Below, one piece after another: positions 27,050 through 34,823 of a stretch of DNA of 64,000 nt. The notes beneath the pieces are model-generated. The model ran no database searches. It saw only the letters and a list, made by a program, of their open reading frames with translations, and had not been told where the DNA came from. This stretch comes from JACVRW01 sp963825345 (lineage in GTDB: Bacteria; Actinomycetota; Thermoleophilia; Solirubrobacterales; Thermoleophilaceae): assembly GCA_963825345.1 (NCBI GenBank), contig CAWGSQ010000007.1, positions 1-64,000 on the forward strand. The letters are read 5' to 3'. The translations under genes were made by a program, and so were the position numbers. Position 1 is the first letter of the stretch. Every line of letters starts with the position of its first letter.

Positions 27050-28680
27050 GGCGCGAGGAGGTAGTCGAGGAGCTGGCCGGCGGTCTGGTCGTCGGCGGGC
27101 ACGCCGAGCTGCTGGAGGTCGTCAGTGTCGAGCTGGCGCTGCTCCTCCGGGGTCATCGAGTCGAGCAGGTCCTGCACGCCGGGCGGAAGGACGATCTGGG
27201 GCTTCGAGAGGTCGGGCTGCCCGGGCAGCGGGCCGGCCTCGGGCTGGCCCTCACCGCGCTGCTCGCCGACGCTCGACGCCGGCTTGCCGCTCTGGGCGCG
27301 CAGCCGCGCGGCCGACGGGTTGGAGCCGTCGTCGAGCGGGTCTGGGCTGTAGATGCCGGGCTGGTTCGGTCCGAGGTAGGAGTTGCAGCGCTCGAACATC
27401 TTCTCGTCCTCGGGCGTCTTGGGCGGCTCGTTGTGCCACTCCATGCAGTTCGGCTCGGCGGTGAGGGACGCGCGCAGGATGTGCGCCGTGTCGTCCAGCA
27501 TGTTGATGCTGAGCGTCTGCCAGAAGAAGTAGTTCCAGATCGCCTCCATGCCCGTGAAGCCGCCCTCGTTGGGGATGGCGGTGGGATCCGGTGCGGGCGG
27601 AGCCGTGGCCTTCGCCCGCGGATCGTTCTCGATCGCGCGCTTGCGGTCGTCGATCGTCTGGAGGAACTGGCGCAGCGGCTTGGCCATCGCCGGAGCGCCA
27701 GCAGCGAGCTTGCGCAGCTCGGCGATCTCCTCGCGGCCCTCGCGGAACGCGCGCGTGCCGACCTCGCCGGCCTCGCCCAGCGAACGAACGGCCGGCCGGC
27801 TCGCCTCGGAGAACGGTCCGATGCGCGTGAAGAAGGTGTCGAGGTCGGGCGCAGCGCGCCGGAGGTCCGCCATCAGCGGGGTCTGCTCGTCCGCCAGCTC
27901 GCCGAGGCGCGCCATCGTGGGACGCAGCTCGTCGAGGAACTCGGGGAAGCGCTGGAAGTTCGCGCGCAGCTCGTTGCGGCGGGTGGCCGAGATCTCCGCG
28001 GCGTCGCCGGCCTCGCGCACCCAGCGCACCACGTCGCGCTTGTTCTTCTCGAGCTCGGTGATCACGGTGTCCGAGTCCGTGATGAAGCTCTTGATGACCT
28101 GGTTCTGGTCGCCGAGGATGCGAAGCACCTTCGAGGTCTCGCGCAGGCCCGGGTGCGCGCGCCGCAGCACCTCCTGGAGGTCGTCCGGGCGTCCCGCGAG
28201 GCCGGTGCCCAGCTCGGTCACGATCAGCCGGAAGCGCTCGCGATAGGGCCGGCGCATGATGTCGTTGACGATGTCCGTGGGGATCGTCGAGGAGGTCTGC
28301 TCCACCGGCACGATGCCCTTGTCCGGGAGCCGCTCGTCCGACTTGCCTGGCTGGCAGTCCACGTAGTACTCGCCGATCAGCGACTGCGGCCGGATCTCGC
28401 AGCTCGCGTCCTTGCGGAAGTCGCCGAAACCGGGCTTCGAGATCTCAACGGTCACGACCGCCTTGGGCGACTCGCCCTTCTTCTTCTCCACCTCGAAGCC
28501 CGTGGTCTGACCCGCGTTCACGCCGCCCACGCGGAAGTCGCCGCCTTTGACGAGCCCGAACGCGTTGTCGAACATGATCCTGTAGGTCTTGCCCTGGGAG
28601 CCCGGGTCGGAGGCACCGGCGACCATGAACGCGCCGGCGCATACGCCCAGTACCGCGAGTGCCACGAGCACGCGCCTCAC
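27046..28680 (-). CDS. Mce family protein, second of array
   Basis: A 544-aa protein starting at GTG 28680, which overlaps the first mce gene's stop (GTGA). The signal anchor is VRRVLVALAVLGVCAGAFMV. The MCE domain has YRIMFDNAFGLVKGGDFRVG and QSLIGEYYVDCQPG with a Cys. A long helical region follows, then an extended acidic/Gln-rich tail (TPEEQRQLDTDDLQQLGV). The Cys in the anchor lacks a good lipobox (Val at -1), so a lipoprotein form is doubtful. The tail length is greater than usual. Confidence 0.87.
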   Translation of the reverse strand: MRRVLVALAVLGVCAGAFMVAGASDPGSQGKTYRIMFDNAFGLVKGGDFRVGGVNAGQTTGFEVEKKKGESPKAVVTVEISKPGFGDFRKDASCEIRPQSLIGEYYVDCQPGKSDERLPDKGIVPVEQTSSTIPTDIVNDIMRRPYRERFRLIVTELGTGLAGRPDDLQEVLRRAHPGLRETSKVLRILGDQNQVIKSFITDSDTVITELEKNKRDVVRWVREAGDAAEISATRRNELRANFQRFPEFLDELRPTMARLGELADEQTPLMADLRRAAPDLDTFFTRIGPFSEASRPAVRSLGEAGEVGTRAFREGREEIAELRKLAAGAPAMAKPLRQFLQTIDDRKRAIENDPRAKATAPPAPDPTAIPNEGGFTGMEAIWNYFFWQTLSINMLDDTAHILRASLTAEPNCMEWHNEPPKTPEDEKMFERCNSYLGPNQPGIYSPDPLDDGSNPSAARLRAQSGKPASSVGEQRGEGQPEAGPLPGQPDLSKPQIVLPPGVQDLLDSMTPEEQRQLDTDDLQQLGVPADDQTAGQLLDYLLAP

Positions 28681-30047
28681 TTGGGCACCGCCCTGTGCTC
28701 CTCGGTGCAGCCGAGCGCGTCCTGCTCGGCCTGGGAGAGCACGTTGGAGCCGTCCTTCACGGGCGCCTCGGCTGACCCCGGGCAACGCCGGTACTGCTTC
28801 GTCGCCAGGGAGTCGGGGTGGAGGATCGGCGCGCCCGAAACCATGCCGCGCGCCGTGGCGCCGAGGGCGTCGAATCCGCCGCCGGTCGTGGAGAAGTCGT
28901 CGAACCAGCCGAGGAAGTCGGTCGTGTACGGGCGGGCAAAGCCGATCTCGCCGGCGCCGCCCTTGAGCGCGTCGACGGTCTCCTGGAAGGCGCCGCGCGT
29001 CTCGCCCACGTCGAACTTACGGCCGCCCGGGGCGTAGCTGCGCTGCTGCGTGGCCGTGGCGATCTCGGCCAGCGGCGGGAACGAGTGGAGCAGGTCGATC
29101 AGGTCGTTCGAGCCGCCCTTGCGCCGGATAGTGATGCTGAGGTCGCGCACCGTGGGCTCGGCGTCGGCGGCGAAGGCCCGAGCCTGCGAGAGGAAGGGCT
29201 GCAGGCGCTTCGCCACCGGCTTCGAGGCCTCGACGAGCGGATCCACCTCGTCGAGGGTCGAGCGAAGGTCAACGAACGTCGTGTTGGCACGGCGCATGAA
29301 CGGCGGGAGACGGCCGATCGACTCGGCGAGCGCCTCCTTCTGGCTGCCGAGCGCGCGCGTGGTTTCGTTGAGGTTGCCGATCAGGCCTGCGAGGTCGTCC
29401 CGGCGCTCCGCGAGCGCGGTGACAAGCTGCGAGCTGTCCACGAGGAAGCGCTCGAGCACCGGCGTGTCCTTGGTGAGCTCGTTGAACAGCCGGCTGGAGG
29501 TGGACAGCGCCGGGTTCAGGTACTGGAAGCCGACGTTCGCCTCACGCTCCACATCGCGCCACTGGTCCGCGGAGTTCTTGAAGAAGCCCTGGAGCGAGCG
29601 CCGAGTCTCGGGGTCGAGCGTGTTGTAGAGCTCGTCGAGGTCGACCTGGGTGACCGTGTTGTCGGTGTCGATGACACCGCCCTCGGGGATCGTGTCGTCC
29701 GTGTCCGGCGGGAGCTTCAGGTCGATGTAGCGGTTGGCGAGGCCGGACTGGGAGAACTGGCGGATCTCGGCGCGCGTGCCGCGCCGCAGGGGCGAGTGGT
29801 CGCCGTCGATCGACATCTCGATCTCGGCGTGGCCGTCGCTGGTGATCTTGATGGCCTTCACCGAGCCCACCGGCACGCCGCCCACCTGGACGGGGTTGCC
29901 CTTCACCAGCTGACCGGCGTTCAGGAAACGCGCCTTGACCTTGTACCCGCCGCCGCCGCCACCGAAGAAGAGCAGGGAGACCAGTACCACGGCAGCGATC
30001 AGCGCACCGACGGCAGCTACGCGTCCGATAGCGCTCAGTGATCGCAC
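28677..30047 (-). CDS. Mce family protein, first of array (MceA-like position)
   Basis: A 456-aa protein starting at GTG 30047 with AGGGGTG just upstream. TM VAAVGALIAAVVLVSLLFFG is followed by a glycine run. The MCE domain spans ~34-120 (GYKVKARFLNAGQLVKGNPV, QVGGVPVGSVKAI, SGLANRYIDLKLPP). Helices up to ~320 precede a C-terminal segment (ARPYTTDFLGWFDDFSTTGG) shared by MceA/C-type proteins. Its upstream neighbour, 157 bp away, is a DUF4235 gene rather than the YrbE permease genes normally found there, so the transporter core must be encoded elsewhere. Confidence 0.88.
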   Translation of the reverse strand: MRSLSAIGRVAAVGALIAAVVLVSLLFFGGGGGGYKVKARFLNAGQLVKGNPVQVGGVPVGSVKAIKITSDGHAEIEMSIDGDHSPLRRGTRAEIRQFSQSGLANRYIDLKLPPDTDDTIPEGGVIDTDNTVTQVDLDELYNTLDPETRRSLQGFFKNSADQWRDVEREANVGFQYLNPALSTSSRLFNELTKDTPVLERFLVDSSQLVTALAERRDDLAGLIGNLNETTRALGSQKEALAESIGRLPPFMRRANTTFVDLRSTLDEVDPLVEASKPVAKRLQPFLSQARAFAADAEPTVRDLSITIRRKGGSNDLIDLLHSFPPLAEIATATQQRSYAPGGRKFDVGETRGAFQETVDALKGGAGEIGFARPYTTDFLGWFDDFSTTGGGFDALGATARGMVSGAPILHPDSLATKQYRRCPGSAEAPVKDGSNVLSQAEQDALGCTEEHRAVPK

Positions 30048-30187
30048 CTACACCCCTACTCCTCTCGCATTGTTCCGACCCCTCCGCCCTCCCATTTGGC
30101 GGATCTCCCAAAGCCGGAATCCGAGCTCGGCCGTGAACTCTTACCGGCTGTAACGCAGCAATGCGCCAGTTCTTGCGCCCTGCTATG

Positions 30188-30201
30188 CCCGCTTGTGCGG
30201 G
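30188..30201 (-). terminator. Small hairpin after the DUF4235 gene
   Basis: CCCGC-TTGT-GCGGG, a 5-bp all-GC stem 4 bp beyond the stop of the DUF4235 gene. It is short, so it is only a tentative terminator separating that gene from the mce array. Confidence 0.35.
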
Positions 30202-30204
30202 TCG

Positions 30205-30483
30205 TTACTCAGGATCGGGATGCTTCTCGCCCGGCCAGGTGCCGGTGGTGCGGTAGAAGCCGCGCCGCGCTGCGTGATCCGTGGCTTCCTTCACGGCGCG
30301 GAAAATGGCGCCCTGGATGGCTCCCGCGAGCAGCAGCCGGCCCCAGGTGATGTCGCGGTGCTTCGAGTCGGGCGGCTCCTCGTCGTCGATCAGGCCCCAG
30401 ACCTGATCAAAGACCTTTTTGCCGACGAAGCCCGCCAGCAGCCCGCCGCCCACGGATACGGGGATGAAGAGCACCTTCGCCAT
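30205..30483 (-). CDS. DUF4235 family small membrane protein
   Basis: A 92-aa protein. FIPVSVGGGLLAGFVGKKVF and GRLLLAGAIQGAIFRAVKEATD form two short hydrophobic stretches, with Lys/Trp (KKVFDQVWGLID) between them and a charged PPDSKHRDIT linker. This matches the actinobacterial DUF4235 family of unknown function. The ATG at 30483 has no extended upstream frame. A 157-bp gap follows before the first mce gene. Confidence 0.75.
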   Translation of the reverse strand: MAKVLFIPVSVGGGLLAGFVGKKVFDQVWGLIDDEEPPDSKHRDITWGRLLLAGAIQGAIFRAVKEATDHAARRGFYRTTGTWPGEKHPDPE

Positions 30484-30516
30484 GCGGGCTGTATACCCGA
30501 CGGCGCCGCTCGTATG

Positions 30517-31383
30517 TCAGCTGCCCTGGGCCAGGTACGTGGCCTCGAGGGTCACGGGCAGGCTCCGCGGCGAGTAGCAGCGCCGGACGCGCCGCCTGCT
30601 CACCAGCTGCGGCGTCCCGGTCTCGGGATCGCGTCGGAAGATCCTGCGCGTGACCGTGCCGCAGAAGACGCCCGGCGCGAACGCCCCGAGCAGCCTGTCG
30701 TAGCCGTAAGGACTCTGAGGCTCGACGAACGAGAACGGCTGGCCGAGCGTGAGCCCCGCTCCCTCGGCCGCGAGCTCGACGTTCGCGCGCGCTTCCTTCG
30801 CGGCCTCGGGAGTGGCGGCGTCGCGCGCGACGAAGAGCGCGTGCCGTATGGCCGGGCTGGTCCTGCGCTTGGCGCCGACCACCACGGACTCGCTGCCCGA
30901 TGCGCTCAGCTCCCGGGCTCCCTCGTCCGTGGCTGCCCCTCCGGCCATCTCGAAGGTCACCGTCGCGGATGCGGACGTGAACGCGGGCACGGAGCAGCGA
31001 ATCTCACCCGTCCGCCTTGAGCGGCGACACGGCTCGCGCTCCCGGAAGCCCGGATTGAGCTCGACCGCGTGCGCCGGGCCGAGGCTGATGCCCACCGCGC
31101 TGGCAATGCCCTCGGAGCGCCGGCGAGCGTCCGCCACCGCGCGCGAGACCGCCCTGCGCCGCGCGGTGGCCACCGCCTGCCCGACCGACTCCTCGGTGAC
31201 CCGCGACGGCGCCTTTACGCGCGCGAGCCCTGCACCAGACACGGTCACGCCCGGACCGTATTCCTCCTGCTGCGGGCCGAATGGCCCGTAGTACTCGCCC
31301 TGGGCGAGTGCCTGCCCCGGGACTGCCGCGAGCACGAGAGCTGCCACGAAGGCGGCGCGTGCGATGGTCGTCGAGCCAGACAT
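30517..31383 (-). CDS. Secreted SIMPL-domain protein
   Basis: A 288-aa protein. The signal peptide ends near VPGQALAQG. The SIMPL (DUF541) pattern begins VTVSGAGLARVKAPSR and includes the helix AVSRAVADARRRSEGIASAV and GISLGPAHAVE, with a second half near ARANVELAAEGAGLTLGQPF. Four or more Cys (EPCRRS, IRCSVP, FCGTV, RRCYSP) suggest disulfides in the exported protein. Function of the family is poorly known; a periplasmic or cell-surface binding role is usually assumed. Three operator-like repeats lie just upstream of its ATG. Confidence 0.75.
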   Translation of the reverse strand: MSGSTTIARAAFVAALVLAAVPGQALAQGEYYGPFGPQQEEYGPGVTVSGAGLARVKAPSRVTEESVGQAVATARRRAVSRAVADARRRSEGIASAVGISLGPAHAVELNPGFREREPCRRSRRTGEIRCSVPAFTSASATVTFEMAGGAATDEGARELSASGSESVVVGAKRRTSPAIRHALFVARDAATPEAAKEARANVELAAEGAGLTLGQPFSFVEPQSPYGYDRLLGAFAPGVFCGTVTRRIFRRDPETGTPQLVSRRRVRRCYSPRSLPVTLEATYLAQGS

Positions 31384-31392
31384 GGGGTCCTC

Positions 31393-31446
31393 CAGACCTA
31401 ATACGTCGTCAAGACCTAGTACGTCCCGCAGACCTACTACGTCACG
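31393..31446. promoter_or_regulatory. Three 18-bp operator-like repeats upstream of SIMPL gene
   Basis: Units at 31393-31410, 31411-31428 and 31429-31446 each carry AGACCTANTACGTC. On the gene's strand each reads GACGTANTAGGTC, an imperfect palindrome of two GAC(G/C)TA half sites around one variable base (G, C or T). The 18-bp phasing and position 10-63 bp before the SIMPL start suggest repeated binding sites for one regulator, or a translated-leader element. Confidence 0.6.
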
Positions 31447-31499
31447 AGTGTCCCTGAAGGTCCCGTCAGTTGCAACCTTTTTGCCTGACCGGAATTAGG

Positions 31500-31585
31500 T
31501 GCCCGGGGTGGGATTCGAACCCACACGCCCTCTCGGGCAATCGGGTTTAAGCCGACCGCGTCTGACCGAGTTCCGCCACCCGGGC
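31500..31585 (-). tRNA. tRNA-Leu (TAA)
   Basis: An 86-nt class II tRNA on the minus strand: acceptor GCCCGGG...CCCGGGC plus discriminator A, anticodon loop CTTAAAC giving anticodon TAA, long variable arm (TTGCCCGAGAGGGCGTG) and T-arm GGTTCGAATCC. CCA is not encoded. It would read UUA/UUG, rare codons in a genome this GC-rich. Confidence 0.93.
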
Positions 31586-31615
31586 TCCACAAGTATGGCC
31601 GCGTAGACTTCGGGT

Positions 31616-33037
31616 GTGAGCCCTCCTCGCCCCAGCCTGCAGGTGGTGGGACGCCGGCTGGATCCTGAGGACCACCGGCTGCGCGACTTCCTCACCCGCA
31701 TCGCTCAGCCGCACGAGTTCCACGAAGCCGGAATGCCCGATGCTGACGCGGTGCTGGCCCATGCCGGCGCTCTCGACGCGCCGCTGCCGGTGGTGATCGA
31801 CGGCGACATTGTCCACACGCATGCGACGGTCGAAAGCCTGGCCGATGCCTGGCGGGTGCACGCCGGGCCGCAGAAGTCGCACTACGACCTGATGATCGTC
31901 GGCGCCGGCCCAGCGGGGCTGGCGGCGGCGGTGTACGGCGCCTCCGACGGCCTCTCCACTGCGGTCGCGGAGGAGGACGTGCCGGGCGGCCAGGCCTCGC
32001 ACACGTCGATGATCGAGAACTTCTTCGGGTTCGTCGACGGGATCGGCGGGGCGGAGCTTGCGCGGAAGGCGGGCAGACAGGCCGAGAAATTCGGCGCCGA
32101 GCTGCTGATCCTGAATGGGATGGTGGGTAGCCACTTCGCTCCCGGTGAGCCGGCGCGCGGGAAGCTCTCGAGCGGCGACGAGGTGACCGCCGACATCGTG
32201 TTGGTGGCGTGCGGAATGCAGTGGCGGCGGCTCGAGCTCGACGGTGTCGAGGAGCTGCTCAACCACGGCGTCTACTACGGCGCCGGGCGCAGCGAGGCTG
32301 TGCAGTGCTCGGGCGAGGACGTGATGGTGGTGGGCGCCGGCAACTCCGCGGGCCAGGCCGTAATGAACCTGGCGACCGCGGGAGCGCGCGTGTGCATGGT
32401 GGTGCGTGGCGACAGCCTCTCGAAGTCGATGTCCGCATATCTGGTCGAGCGGGTGGAGAATCACCCGAACATCGACGTCCGGCTGGGCGCTCGAGTGGCC
32501 GAACTCCACGAGGCGGGCGGCCGCCTGAGGGACGTGACGATCGAGGCCATGGGCGGCAAGCGGGAGACCATCGCGGTGACGTCGCTCTTCCTGTGTATCG
32601 GCGGCGTGCCGCGCACGCAGTGGGCGGAAGGCCGGCACGTGCGGACCGACGGGGCCGGGTTCATCCTCACGGGTCCGGACCTGCTCGAGGACGGCAGGCG
32701 CCCCGAGGGCTGGCCGCTCGACCGCGATCCGCTCGCGCTCGAGACGAGCGTCCCGGGCCTGTTCGCTGCCGGAGACGTCCGCCATGGCTCCACGAAGCGG
32801 GTGGCGGGCGCGGTTGGAGAGGGCGCGATGGCGGTCTCGCTCGCCTACGGCGCCTGGAAGAGCTCCACCGCGAGGCTTAGGTCGCGCAACTTTGGCACTG
32901 CTACGGTGTCTTCGAGGCGGGACACCTCGGTGCCCCTGGCTGACCCATGGAAGCCTCTGCACTCAGACAGTCCGCGGCATTGCCGGCTTTTGCCGGGCGC
33001 TCTCCGCTCCTGCGGCTGCAGAGTGACGAGCGTTTGA
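31616..33037 (+). CDS. Thioredoxin-reductase-like FAD oxidoreductase without CxxC
   Basis: A 473-aa protein. An N-terminal ~95-residue domain resembles the extra domain of some actinobacterial TrxR homologues. The FAD motif YDLMIVGAGPAGLAAAVYG follows, and NAD(P)H motif VMVVGAGNSAGQAVMNLA comes later, with GLFAAGDVRHG near the end. The redox pair normally before the second motif is replaced (GVYYGAGRSEAVQC keeps one Cys), so it is not a classical thioredoxin reductase; donor and acceptor are unknown. The GTG at 31616 is the start. The last ~50 residues (RLRSRNFGTATV... to the stop) overlap the sigma-factor gene by 91 bp and look like an unconserved extension. Confidence 0.85.
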   Translation: MSPPRPSLQVVGRRLDPEDHRLRDFLTRIAQPHEFHEAGMPDADAVLAHAGALDAPLPVVIDGDIVHTHATVESLADAWRVHAGPQKSHYDLMIVGAGPAGLAAAVYGASDGLSTAVAEEDVPGGQASHTSMIENFFGFVDGIGGAELARKAGRQAEKFGAELLILNGMVGSHFAPGEPARGKLSSGDEVTADIVLVACGMQWRRLELDGVEELLNHGVYYGAGRSEAVQCSGEDVMVVGAGNSAGQAVMNLATAGARVCMVVRGDSLSKSMSAYLVERVENHPNIDVRLGARVAELHEAGGRLRDVTIEAMGGKRETIAVTSLFLCIGGVPRTQWAEGRHVRTDGAGFILTGPDLLEDGRRPEGWPLDRDPLALETSVPGLFAAGDVRHGSTKRVAGAVGEGAMAVSLAYGAWKSSTARLRSRNFGTATVSSRRDTSVPLADPWKPLHSDSPRHCRLLPGALRSCGCRVTSV

Positions 33038-34386
33038 TTGCCCTCACGCGGCGCGGCCACCATGGCGCGTTCGAGGCGCTGGTGCAGCGCTACCAGCCGC
33101 GCCTGCTCGCCTTCTGCCGGCACATGCTCGGCTCGCAGGAGGATGCGGAGGACGTCCTCCAGGAGGTCTTCACCGCGGCGTTCAACGCGATGCGCGCGGA
33201 CGACCGCCCGATCAACGCGCGCCCGTGGCTCTACCGGATCGCGCGCAACCGCTCGCTGAACCACCTGCGGCGCCCGCAGCCGTCGGGGCAGGACTCGATG
33301 GACATCTTCGAGCGGGACGGCGGTGCGAGCACGGCGGACACCGTGCACAAGCGCGAGGAGTTCCGCCAGATCGTCGCCGACGTTCACGAGCTGCCGGAGA
33401 CGCAGCGCACCGCCCTCCTCCTGCGCGAGATCGACGCGCTCTCGTACGACCAGATCGCCGAGGCGATGGACACCACGATCCCGAGCGTGAAGTCGCTGCT
33501 CGTGCGCGCGCGCGTGTCGCTGGCCGAGGCCGCCGAGTCGCGCCTGCTCACCTGCGAGGAGGTCCGGTTCGAGCTCGGCCAGGTGGCCGAGGGAATCGCC
33601 CGGACCACCGCGCCTGTGCGGCGCCACCTCAAGGCCTGCGACCGCTGCCGCAGCTTCCGCGGCGAGCTGCGCAAGACCACGCGGGCGCTGGCGGCCATCT
33701 ATCCGATCGGGCCGCTCATCTTCATCAAGAAGCTGTGGGTGGCGAAGGCAAGCGTCGGTGGCGCAAGCGCTGCCGGAGCGGCCGCCTCGGGCGGAGCCGC
33801 TGGCGGCGGCGGCGTGGCGGGTGTCGCCATGACCGCTGCGGGCGGCATCACCGCGAGCGGCGCCGTGTCCGCCGGCGTCTCGACGCTCGCCTCCAAGGCT
33901 GCCGCCGGGATGGCTGCGGCGGTGATCGTGACCGCCGGAGCCGTCGAGGTGAGGAACGTGAGCGAGCGCCACTTCGCCGCGCCCGTCCCGCAGGTCGCGG
34001 CCGCGCCGGCACCCAGGCCCGCTGCTGAGCCCCCCGCACCGGTGGCGCGCCACGAGGCGCCGGTGAAGGAGGTTCAGGCAGAGGTTCAGCCGGTCGTCGA
34101 GACCGTGGCGGCCGAGCCGGCGCAGGTGCCGGTGGTGCCCGCGACGCCCGCCGAGCCGGTGGAGCCCGCGCCCGCACCGGCGCCGGTCCAGGAGGACAGC
34201 TCGACCGTGACGCTTCCACCCGAGGAGGAGCCCGCGGACTCCACCACGCCGCCCGGCGAGCCAAGCGACCCCGCCGCCCAGCCGGGCGAGGAGGGCACGG
34301 GCAGCGACTCCCCGCCGCCCGCGCCACCCGCCGGCGAGCCCGACGGCACGAGCCAGCCGCCGCCTCCGCCTCCGCCCGCTCCGTAG
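32947..34386 (+). CDS. ECF sigma factor with fused zinc-finger and membrane tail
   Basis: A 479-aa protein. Region 2 (ALVQRYQPRLLAFCRHMLGS, EDAEDVLQEVF) and region 4 (LPETQRTALLLREIDALSYD, IPSVKSLLVRARVSLAE) make a normal ECF core of ~190 residues. It continues into an anti-sigma-like Cys module (TCEEVRF...HLKACDRCRSF), a Gly/Ala-rich membrane segment at ~255-335 and a ~130-residue Pro/Glu/Ala-rich tail. Fusions of this kind are self-anchored sigma factors whose tail may sense envelope conditions. The start overlaps the preceding gene. Targets are unknown. Confidence 0.88.
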   Translation: MEASALRQSAALPAFAGRSPLLRLQSDERLIALTRRGHHGAFEALVQRYQPRLLAFCRHMLGSQEDAEDVLQEVFTAAFNAMRADDRPINARPWLYRIARNRSLNHLRRPQPSGQDSMDIFERDGGASTADTVHKREEFRQIVADVHELPETQRTALLLREIDALSYDQIAEAMDTTIPSVKSLLVRARVSLAEAAESRLLTCEEVRFELGQVAEGIARTTAPVRRHLKACDRCRSFRGELRKTTRALAAIYPIGPLIFIKKLWVAKASVGGASAAGAAASGGAAGGGGVAGVAMTAAGGITASGAVSAGVSTLASKAAAGMAAAVIVTAGAVEVRNVSERHFAAPVPQVAAAPAPRPAAEPPAPVARHEAPVKEVQAEVQPVVETVAAEPAQVPVVPATPAEPVEPAPAPAPVQEDSSTVTLPPEEEPADSTTPPGEPSDPAAQPGEEGTGSDSPPPAPPAGEPDGTSQPPPPPPPAP

Positions 34387-34415
34387 GCCCCGCCCGGGCA
34401 GCTACGCTGCCCGCC

Positions 34416-34745
34416 GTGATCGACTTCGACGACTTCATGAAGGTCGACATCCGCGTCGGCCGCGTGGCCCGAGTCGAGGACTTCCCCGAGGCGCGCAAGC
34501 CCGCGTGGAAGCTGTTCATCGACTTCGGCCCCGAGATCGGCGAGAAGCGCTCCTCCGCCCAGATCAAGAACTACTCGCGCGAGGAGCTCGAGGGCAGCCT
34601 CGTGATGGCCGTCGTGAACTTCCCACCCCGCCAGATCGGCCCCTTCATGTCAGAGGTCCTGACCCTGGGCGTGGCCGACGAGAACGGCAACGTGATCCTG
34701 CTGCGCCCGACCCACGACGTGCCCGTGGGCGGCCGGATGTTCTAA
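34416..34745 (+). CDS. csaA: CsaA-type tRNA-binding-domain protein
   Basis: A 109-aa single OB-fold protein. MKVDIRVGRVARVEDFPEAR, the NYSREELEGSLVMAVVNFPP segment and GVADENGNVILLRPTHDVPV are diagnostic of the EMAP/CsaA tRNA-binding fold. CsaA is described as a dimeric export-related chaperone in Bacillus, while the fold as such binds tRNA. Length fits the family. The GTG at 34416 precedes the conserved DFDDFMKVDIRVG. Two palindromes follow the stop. Confidence 0.88.
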   Translation: MIDFDDFMKVDIRVGRVARVEDFPEARKPAWKLFIDFGPEIGEKRSSAQIKNYSREELEGSLVMAVVNFPPRQIGPFMSEVLTLGVADENGNVILLRPTHDVPVGGRMF

Positions 34746-34756
34746 GTCCCCCGGAC

Positions 34757-34779
34757 TCAAGGGGTCTGACCCCTTGAGC
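34757..34779. terminator. Palindrome 1 between csaA and the R2-like gene
   Basis: CTCAAGGGG-TCTGA-CCCCTTGAG, a 9-bp perfect stem 11 bp after the csaA stop. It shares its loop sequence and stem core (AAGGGG/CCCCTT) with the next palindrome, so the two form a REP-like pair and may terminate both convergent genes. Confidence 0.65.
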
Positions 34780-34791
34780 GCTGGCCACTCA

Positions 34792-34823
34792 ACCCTCAAG
34801 GGGGTCTGACCCCCTTGAGGGTT
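34792..34823. terminator. Palindrome 2 overlapping the R2-like gene stop
   Basis: AACCCTCAAGGGG and CCCCTTGAGGGTT form a 13-bp perfect stem with loop TCTGAC. The right arm contains the first two bases of the TAA of the minus-strand gene. It is a stronger version of palindrome 1 and a likely bidirectional terminator. Confidence 0.65.
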
